22,341 bases of DNA from a virus. Of this stretch, positions 13,085-20,200 are shown piece by piece; position 1 is the stretch's first letter, and every line of letters begins with the position of its first letter. The notes beneath the pieces are model-generated. The model searched no databases. It had not been told where the DNA came from and saw only the letters and a program-made list of their open reading frames with translations. The stretch covers positions 1 to 22,341 of the IMG/VR virus record IMGVR_UViG_3300023257_000136; one strand, given 5' to 3'. The position numbers and the translations under genes were made by a program.

Positions 13085-14662
13085 ATGGCTTGGTTTAATT
13101 TTGAAAGAAAAAAAGAAGTTGAAGCATTACCTGTGAGCTTAAGTAAAGAGGTAAAAACAAAAAGCTCTAAAGGAGAAATAAATGAAACTACTTCTTATGG
13201 GATAGGCTATGGAAATGATTATGCAAATAGGATACTACAATATCAAGGATTAACTATCAGTGAAATGTGGAAATGTTATACAAGTAATCCTTGGGTACGT
13301 TCTTGTGTTGATAAGATACTTAAAGAAGTTGTTAAATATAAAATAAATGTTAAGCCTAAAGACCCAGAAAATGTATCTAAAGAAACTGCTCAACATGTAG
13401 ATAGTGTAAAAGCTCTATTAGCAAACCCAAACGATAAAGTGGAATCATTTGATAACATTAGAAGAAAATACTTAAAAGATATCTTAATATATGATTCCGG
13501 TGCATTAGAGATTGTTAATTCAAATGCAAGTAATGTAAAGCAATTAAGACAAAATGTAGCTAAGGCTGTAAAGCAATTAACTAAATTAACAATTACAGGT
13601 AAGGGAATAACAGATACTAAATTATCTACTTTTTATAATAATAAAATAGCTGGATTAAATAAAAACCTAATTGAATTAAAAGATAAGTTAAAAGCTGAAA
13701 TTGAAAAATCTAGTACAAGTGAACCAGTAGAACTATATGATGTATCAGGAACAAACATAAAATTAAATGTAGACATACATGGAGATTTTAAAGACCCAAA
13801 TGCAGCATATTATTTCATTGATAACAACAGTAAAAAAGTAGCTGAGTTTGCAGTAAATGAATTGATTTATTTTATAGCTAATCCAACTGCAGGAAGTATT
13901 TACGGAGTATCACCAATTGAAACCTTATATAATATTATACAAGCTGATAATCAAGCCGCAGCTTTAAATAGAAGAAGATTAGATTCAGATGGTATTATTT
14001 CGGGTGTGTTAAGCTTCCCTGGTATGGGAACCAATAAATTAAGAGCAAATCAGACATTTTGGAAACAAAGAGCTAAGAAAAAAGGAGCATCATTGGTTGT
14101 TACTTCTTCTAAAGATGTTCAATTTATACGAGTTGCTGAGAGCCATCAGGAAATGCAATTTATGGAATACCAAAAATGGACGCTTACTCAAATTATGGCT
14201 GTGTATGGATTGCAACCAATTGTATTAGGAGTTATAGATGGAACAACTGGAAAATTAAATAGTTCAGAACAAAGACAACAGTTTAAATCAGATGCCATTT
14301 TACCTCTATTAAGTTTAGAGGCTCATCATTTAACAGATGTATTAATCAGTCAAGCCTTTGGATTTGATGATGTAGAAATATATCATGAAGAACCGGACCA
14401 AGAACTAACTAAAGTTGAAAATACAGACGTAGCAGATAAAATGGGCAAGTTGGGAGTAATCACTATTAATGAGGCTAGAGAAATGATAGGATTAGATTCA
14501 ATAGACGAAGGAGATATATTAATTCTAACTTCTAATTTAAAAGGTGTTGTAGACGATATAAGTAAATCTCAAAGACAAGATAAATTACAAGAAATAAAAG
14601 ATAGAATAAACGAATTAATAGAACCGAAACCTAGTGTTGAGATAAATACGGAAATAGAATAA
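13085..14662 (+). CDS. Portal protein (HK97/PF04860-like)
   Basis: The dodecameric ring at the unique capsid vertex through which DNA enters and leaves. The protein has 525 residues. Family signatures are PWVRSCVDKI (69-78), YDSGALEIV (136-144), FIANPTAGSIYGVSPIETLYN (263-283), then SSEQRQQFKSDAILPLLSLEAHH, and near the end KMGKLGVITINEAREMIGLDSIDEGD. Residues about 150-210 form a helical insertion rich in Lys/Glu within the usual fold. It begins 10 bases after TerL with AGGAGG, and its stop is immediately followed by the ATG of the MuF gene (TAAATG). The gene order TerL, portal, MuF confirms the call. Confidence 0.93.
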   Translation: MAWFNFERKKEVEALPVSLSKEVKTKSSKGEINETTSYGIGYGNDYANRILQYQGLTISEMWKCYTSNPWVRSCVDKILKEVVKYKINVKPKDPENVSKETAQHVDSVKALLANPNDKVESFDNIRRKYLKDILIYDSGALEIVNSNASNVKQLRQNVAKAVKQLTKLTITGKGITDTKLSTFYNNKIAGLNKNLIELKDKLKAEIEKSSTSEPVELYDVSGTNIKLNVDIHGDFKDPNAAYYFIDNNSKKVAEFAVNELIYFIANPTAGSIYGVSPIETLYNIIQADNQAAALNRRRLDSDGIISGVLSFPGMGTNKLRANQTFWKQRAKKKGASLVVTSSKDVQFIRVAESHQEMQFMEYQKWTLTQIMAVYGLQPIVLGVIDGTTGKLNSSEQRQQFKSDAILPLLSLEAHHLTDVLISQAFGFDDVEIYHEEPDQELTKVENTDVADKMGKLGVITINEAREMIGLDSIDEGDILILTSNLKGVVDDISKSQRQDKLQEIKDRINELIEPKPSVEINTEIE

Positions 14663-16435
14663 ATGCTATCATTTAAGAATTTTGTAAACTTATTTAAAGT
14701 TGAGAATTTAGTTGATAAGCACATTGATGAATTAGAATTCTCTAATAAAGACTTTTTCTCCAAAGTAGTTACCATAAGAAAAGAAATGGCTAGTAACCTT
14801 ATTAACGATAATGAAGTCGTTAATGAAGGAATCCAATTCGTTAATGAACTTGTAAGAAGTACGGTTGAGATTGCAGTTGATTTACTTTTAAACTTACAAG
14901 ACATAATATTACAAAAAAGATTTGTTGCTAAAGCAGTTGGGGCAGCAGACTTTGAAAAATTTGCTGGTGCTTTAGATAGAGAATTAGAAATAGCTGCAAT
15001 CCATAATAACAATAGAATGTGGACTACATTTGGAACTAGTTATGGGCAAGGGGTTGAAAGAGGTTTAGGAGATGTTGGAATATCTTCAGAGGGAATTGAT
15101 TGGCAGAAATATAGAGAAACAGCAGCATATAAAGAAACAGCATATCAAAGTATGCGACATATATCAAGTGGATTAAGTACTAGAATTAAAGAAGTAGTTG
15201 CTGCAGGAGTTGCTGAGGGCAATGGTGTTTATGATATAGCTAGAAGATTAAGGGAAATAAAATTAGGACCAAAAATTGTAGATGTAGCTCCAAAATTAAT
15301 AGAAGGAAAAGTTGTTAGAAGAGGTTACTCATATATAATACCTGAAAAAAGATATGCTAATATGATAGCTAGAACAGAATCTTCAAGAGCAGTTAATCAA
15401 GGAAGATTAGATGCATATAATAGAACAGGGATAAAAAATGTAGAATGGTTAACAGCAGGAGATGAGCGAGTTTGTTCGAATTGTATGGATTTGGATGGTC
15501 GAGTATTTCCTGTTAATAATATGCCAATGATTCCTTTACATATGGCTTGTAGATGTACAGTTGTAGTTTCTGGAAAAATAACAAGTGGGGGTATCTCAAA
15601 AGCTAATTTACAAAGTGGGATAGCAGATGATTTTTCTAGAAAGTATTTTGCACATGGATGTTCACAGCTTTCTAAAAAAGAATTTGAAGTAGAAGTTAGT
15701 AATTTTGCAACTGGCTATACAGAACTTGATTCTTTAGGAAGAAAGAAAGTTTTAAGAAATATTGTAGGAGAATTTAAAAAGGTAGGTTGCCAATTAAAGA
15801 TGGACCCTACAAAATTGGATGATTTAGGATATGCATTTCATTTAAGTAAGTCAATTACAAAATTAGATGGTAAGACATTACAATTAATTCAAGCAGCTAA
15901 AGGACCAAAACAAACGTTATTATATATTGGAGAAAATAAAGGGGTTAAGGCTAAGTGGGTTAGTAATATTTTTAAAACAGAAGATATATCTAACCAATTT
16001 TTTGCTGGTCTTTCTCCTAAACATAAAAATGTTTTTGGTGCTACATTTTCTTCTAATATGACATTTAAAGATGGAAGACACATTAGAAATTTTTTTAAAC
16101 TTGGTGAACAAAGAAATTTAATTAGGGTAGAAAATTTTAAACATCTTATGGCTACTACTAATGTTGATTTAAATTTACAATTAGAACATGCTCTTGTTCA
16201 TGAGTTTGGGCATACAATTGAGAATAATATATTGGTATTAAAAAAAGATATAGTTAAAAAATTATATAAAGATTCAAAGAAATTTCATTATGGCACTGAT
16301 TTTGTTACACCATATTCTTATGAAACATACAAAGAATTTTTTTGTGAGAGTTTTTCTGCTATGAAAACAAAAAGTAATCTTGTAGCTAAGAGAGTATCTG
16401 AAGCTTTAGAAAAAATATTATCAAGTATGGAATAA
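14663..16435 (+). CDS. MuF minor head protein fused to a lethal-factor-like zinc metallopeptidase domain
   Basis: A 590-residue protein. Residues about 110-300 are a phage head morphogenesis (MuF, PF04233) domain: ARTESSRAVNQGRLDAYNRTG, then C271-x2-C274 (CSNCMDLDG) and PLHMACRC (291-298), the usual cysteine/histidine cluster. About 300-470 is a linker region of unknown type. The C-terminus has HEFGH at 513-517 and EFFCESFSAM at 558-567. In anthrax lethal factor, HEFGH is followed by a Tyr seven residues before the metal-binding Glu of EFFAEAF; here Y551 and E558 match that spacing. MuF proteins are packaged in or near the portal, and in some phages carry toxin domains. So this is likely a virion-delivered or host-directed protease; target unknown. 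No ribosome-binding site is obvious; the start directly abuts the portal stop. Confidence 0.87.
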   Translation: MLSFKNFVNLFKVENLVDKHIDELEFSNKDFFSKVVTIRKEMASNLINDNEVVNEGIQFVNELVRSTVEIAVDLLLNLQDIILQKRFVAKAVGAADFEKFAGALDRELEIAAIHNNNRMWTTFGTSYGQGVERGLGDVGISSEGIDWQKYRETAAYKETAYQSMRHISSGLSTRIKEVVAAGVAEGNGVYDIARRLREIKLGPKIVDVAPKLIEGKVVRRGYSYIIPEKRYANMIARTESSRAVNQGRLDAYNRTGIKNVEWLTAGDERVCSNCMDLDGRVFPVNNMPMIPLHMACRCTVVVSGKITSGGISKANLQSGIADDFSRKYFAHGCSQLSKKEFEVEVSNFATGYTELDSLGRKKVLRNIVGEFKKVGCQLKMDPTKLDDLGYAFHLSKSITKLDGKTLQLIQAAKGPKQTLLYIGENKGVKAKWVSNIFKTEDISNQFFAGLSPKHKNVFGATFSSNMTFKDGRHIRNFFKLGEQRNLIRVENFKHLMATTNVDLNLQLEHALVHEFGHTIENNILVLKKDIVKKLYKDSKKFHYGTDFVTPYSYETYKEFFCESFSAMKTKSNLVAKRVSEALEKILSSME

Positions 16436-16450
16436 ATAATATATAATATA
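16435..16450 (+). promoter_or_regulatory. Repeated AATAATATATAATATA motif, copy 5
   Basis: Exact copy starting at the last base of the MuF stop codon, with TATAAT at 16442-16447. It ends 18 bases before ATG 16469, with AAGGAG between. TTATCA (16418-16423) is a weak -35 candidate with an 18-base spacer. Confidence 0.55.
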
Positions 16451-16468
16451 TATAAGGAGAAGAGTGTA

Positions 16469-16753
16469 ATGAAGGCTAAAATTGTATATTTAAGACAAGA
16501 GCTAATAATTGAGGCAAAGAATAATAAACTAATTAATGCTACTGGACCTCAAATATTAAAAGAAAAAATAGTACCTTTATTTAAAAAGGCTATTTATATA
16601 CATACTAATACTGATAATTCTACTGATATAATTGCACCAGATAGAAATATATCGAAAAAAATATCTCCAGGTAAGGAAGACTTTATTATTGCGGTGTTAA
16701 TAGATAGAGTAAAGAATGAATTAGGTGCTAGTTTCGAAATATTAGAAGATTAA
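16469..16753 (+). CDS. Hypothetical protein after the MuF gene
   Basis: A 94-residue protein with AAGGAG upstream, placed 18 bases after motif copy 5, so probably transcribed separately from the MuF gene. Opening helix (MKAKIVYLRQELIIEAKNNKL) and a closing alpha/beta part (EDFIIAVLIDRVKNELGASFEIL). No family is recognised. Its position right after a possible effector raises the thought of an immunity or chaperone partner, but nothing in the sequence supports that directly. Confidence 0.6.
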   Translation: MKAKIVYLRQELIIEAKNNKLINATGPQILKEKIVPLFKKAIYIHTNTDNSTDIIAPDRNISKKISPGKEDFIIAVLIDRVKNELGASFEILED

Positions 16754-16760
16754 TATATAA
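16751..16760 (+). promoter_or_regulatory. Partial repeated motif (TAATATATAA)
   Basis: Ten bases of the motif starting at the stop codon of the 16469 gene and ending 20 bases before ATG 16781. It lacks the ATATA tail, so TATAAT is not complete. Weak candidate. Confidence 0.3.
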
Positions 16761-16780
16761 CAACTAATGAAGGTATTTAA

Positions 16781-16993
16781 ATGAAGGTAGTGGAAAAAAA
16801 TCAACCTTTTCCTTATGCTTTACAATGTATGATTTGTGGAGGAGAGGTTAAGAGGATAATTATAACTCTATATGAAGTTAACGACGTAAGAAGATTGACA
16901 ACTCATCGTTGCCAAAATTGTTTGCGTCTGTTTAACAAGTTGGATGATGTAGATATATTAATTCAAAATCAAACTAAGGAACATGAAGAATGA
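16781..16993 (+). CDS. Small zinc-ribbon protein
   Basis: A 70-residue protein with two CxxC knuckles: C16/C19 (QCMICGG) and C44/C47 (HRCQNC), the spacing of a zinc ribbon. The strand between them (EVKRIIITLYEVNDVRRL) fits the ribbon fold. It has AAGG upstream and an ATGA overlap with the next gene. Possible nucleic-acid or protein-binding adaptor; no family named. Confidence 0.7.
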   Translation: MKVVEKNQPFPYALQCMICGGEVKRIIITLYEVNDVRRLTTHRCQNCLRLFNKLDDVDILIQNQTKEHEE

Positions 16994-17241
16994 AGTATCA
17001 CGGTAGAATGAATATTGGCAGTAATTCTTCAGGTAAAGGGGATAAGAACAGAGCTTTTATGGTTGATAAGAAAAGAAGTAAAGAAGCTATAAGACAGAAG
17101 AATAAAAACTTTGATGAGATTTTTAAGGGAAGAAAAATAGAAAAACAAATTTGTAAAAAGTGTGGTAAATTAAAAGTACCAGTTAGAACTGTATATAAAG
17201 CTAACGGGAATATAGAACATTACTGTTCATCATGTAGATAA
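16990..17241 (+). CDS. Small basic zinc-ribbon protein
   Basis: An 83-residue protein, translationally coupled to the previous gene (ATGA). The N-terminal half is basic and Gly/Ser-rich, with a charged helix. The C-terminal half carries CKKCG and a final CSSC pair about 24 residues apart, a second zinc ribbon in tandem genes. NrdD itself usually ends in a Cys4 zinc site, but these are separate proteins and not a piece of it. Function unknown. Confidence 0.7.
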   Translation: MKYHGRMNIGSNSSGKGDKNRAFMVDKKRSKEAIRQKNKNFDEIFKGRKIEKQICKKCGKLKVPVRTVYKANGNIEHYCSSCR

Positions 17242-17265
17242 TCAATTGAAAGAGAGTATTTATGA

Positions 17266-20200
17266 ATGGCAAAATTTAAAGAGATAATTAAACGTGATGG
17301 TAGGAAGGTAAAATTCAGTTCAAATAAACTAACAAAGTGTTTGAAGCAAGCAGGTGAAGTAACAAATGAATTTTCAGATAAGATAGCAGAAAAATTAACA
17401 ATAAGAATAATTAATTTAGTATCTCAAGTTGTAGAAGATAGATTGCCGACAGTTGAAGATGTACAAGATTGTATGGAAGAAGTATTACTAAGTTCAACCT
17501 ATAAAGAAACAGCAAAAGCATGCATTATATATAGAGAGCAGCATAATCAATTAAGGGAAATAACTTCCGAATTTAATTCGGGGATTATAAAAGACTATTT
17601 AAAAAAGAATGATTGGAAAGTAAATGAGAATAGTAATCAGGGCTTCTCATTACAAGGATTAAATAATTACGTATCATCAGAGGTAACAAAGACATATTGG
17701 CTAAATAAAATTTATCCAAAAGAAATAAGGGATGCACACAACAGCGGAGAATTACATATACATGATTTATCATATTTAAGTGCTTATTGTGTTTCTTCTC
17801 AAGAACATATTATTACTTGTAATGGGAGTAAAGTTGCAAATTCCATTAAGGTTGGAGATAAACTGATTGGTTTTGACGGAACAGGGTTTAAGCCAACTAA
17901 AGTTGTTAAAGTTTTTTCAAGGGAAGTTGAGGATATTTTAGAAATAAAATTTGAATATTTTGGTAAGAATAAGAAACTACGAGTTACTGGAGAGCACCCT
18001 TTTTTAACGACTACAGGATGGAAAGAAGCAAAATTATTAAATGTTGGGGATGAAATATTAACAGCAACCCCTAAAGACCTTTTTTCTTTCCGCTGTGAAT
18101 ATGGTTGTTATAAAGATAGAAAAGAATTATTAAGTATGAAAGAAGCCCGTGTAGGGTTGAATATAAAAAGAAAGGATAAATTTTTTGTAGAAAATTGGAG
18201 GAAGTCTTGTAGAAAAGCACAAAAAAAATTACGACAGGATAAAAAATTATTATGGAAAGACAAGACTTGGGTTGAGTCAATGATGCAAAGCCGCAGAGAT
18301 AGTGGTATGTATCAAGAAACAAGTGAACGCATGATAAAAAATAACTCAATGAAAAATAAAAGAGTTTCTAAAAAAGCTATTAAGACCAGAACAAGTAGGG
18401 GTACAGGATTTTTTGAGACCAATAACCCAATGAAAGACCCAATTAAGAAAAAAGAGATTATGAAGAAGGCAATGTCCAGGCATTTACCATCAAATCCTGA
18501 AAAAAGAGTTATTAAAATAATAAAAGAAAATAGATTGCCTATTTATTATGTAGGAAAAGCGGACTTATTTATCGGAAGATATAATCCGGATTTTGTGGAT
18601 GAATCCGGAAATAAGTTAATTGAAGTTTTTACAACTAAAATGTTTGACAAAAATAGAACCCCTGATATGCTAAAAAAGAAAGAGTATTATGCTGGGAGAG
18701 GGAAAAAATGTTTACTTTTAAACACTGATATTCTTTCGGATAATCAAATTAGTAAAAAGTTAAGGTCTTTTATAAGTAATGGAGCAAAGGTTTTAAAAAT
18801 TAAAAAACTTTTTAGTAAACAACAAGGTAAGCGAAAATATAAATTTAAAGTTGTTAATTTTCATTGTGCGCCCCACAATAATTTTGTTGTTAATGGTTTA
18901 ATTACCCATAATTGTGTTGGGTGGGATTTATATGATTTATTATTAAGCGGATTTAAGGGGGTAGTTACAAAGACAGAGAGTAAGCCAGCAAAGCATTTTG
19001 CAACATGTTTAGGACAATTAAATAATTTCTTTTTTACATTAGCAGGTGAAGCGGCAGGAGCTCAGGCATTTTCAAATTTAGATACATTATTAGCACCATT
19101 TATAAGATATGATAAGTTAAGTTATAAAGAAGTAAAGCAATATTTACAAGAGTTTATTTTTAATTTAAATGTACCAACAAGGGTAGGTTTTCAAGCTCCA
19201 TTTTCTAACATAACATTAGACCTGGAGCCTTCTCCCAATTATGTGGATAAATATATAGTAATAGGGGGAGAATTACAGAAAGAGAAGTATAAAGATTTTC
19301 AAGAAGAAATGAACATGTTTAATAAAGCTTTTTTTGAGGTTTTATTAGAGGGAGATGCAACAGGAAAGGTATTTACTTTCCCGATACCAACATATAGCAT
19401 AACAAAAGATTTTGATTGGGACAATCCAATGTTAGAAGGTTTGTGGGAAATGACTTCCAAATACGGAATTCCATATTTTTGTTTAGAAAAATCTACTTTA
19501 GTATATACTAATAATGGTGTGAAGCCAATAGGAAATATAACTTTAGATGATATGGTCATTGGAAGTGATGGTAAATATAAGAAAATAAAAAATATATTCC
19601 CCGTTATTCATAAAAAAGGTATAAAAGTAAATACAAAATTAGGAAATATTGTTAGTGCGGAAAATCATCAATTCCCAACAAAAGATGGAGTAAAAAAAAT
19701 AAAAGACATTACACTATCAGATAAATTTATTGTAGATAATACATATCTTGAATTTGAAAATGGGTTTAAAATTAATAATTTTACAAAAGAATATTTTGAT
19801 TTATTTGATGAAAAAAATAATAAAATAAAATTAGAAAATTTAAAATCTATGCCTATATTTTGTAAATTAAAACCTAAAATAAAAACAAAAATACAAAAAT
19901 TAAAACCATTTAAATATGTCAGCAATAGATTTCAGACAACATTAAAAAATATAAAGATACCCCTTGATTTAAATGAAGATATTTGTGAGTTAATAGGACA
20001 ATTAATAGGAGATGGTTCTTTTAGAAAAAATGGAGTAAGCTTAACTAATGCGGATAGAGAAATAATTGATTTTTTTGTAACTAAAATGAAATCTATCTTT
20101 GGTGTTACATCAACAATATCAAAGGCAGGAGAATCAAAAATATGTAAAAGTATTGGTATTAATTCTGTAATTTTAGTTGGGTTTTTAAAATATATTGGTG

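Noticed and set aside
14569-15012. 147-residue minus-strand frame over the portal/MuF junction.
   Set aside because: It is antisense to two confidently identified genes, has low-complexity composition and no family features.
2140-16450. CRISPR-like array made of the 16-base repeats.
   Set aside because: The copies are kilobases apart with genes between them, not regularly spaced by short spacers.
1451-16993. Alternative genetic code with TGA read as tryptophan, to explain the TGA at 1676.
   Set aside because: TGA ends genes at 1802, 2581, 7115 and 16991, each in an ATGA overlap, and the large genes use only TGG for Trp.
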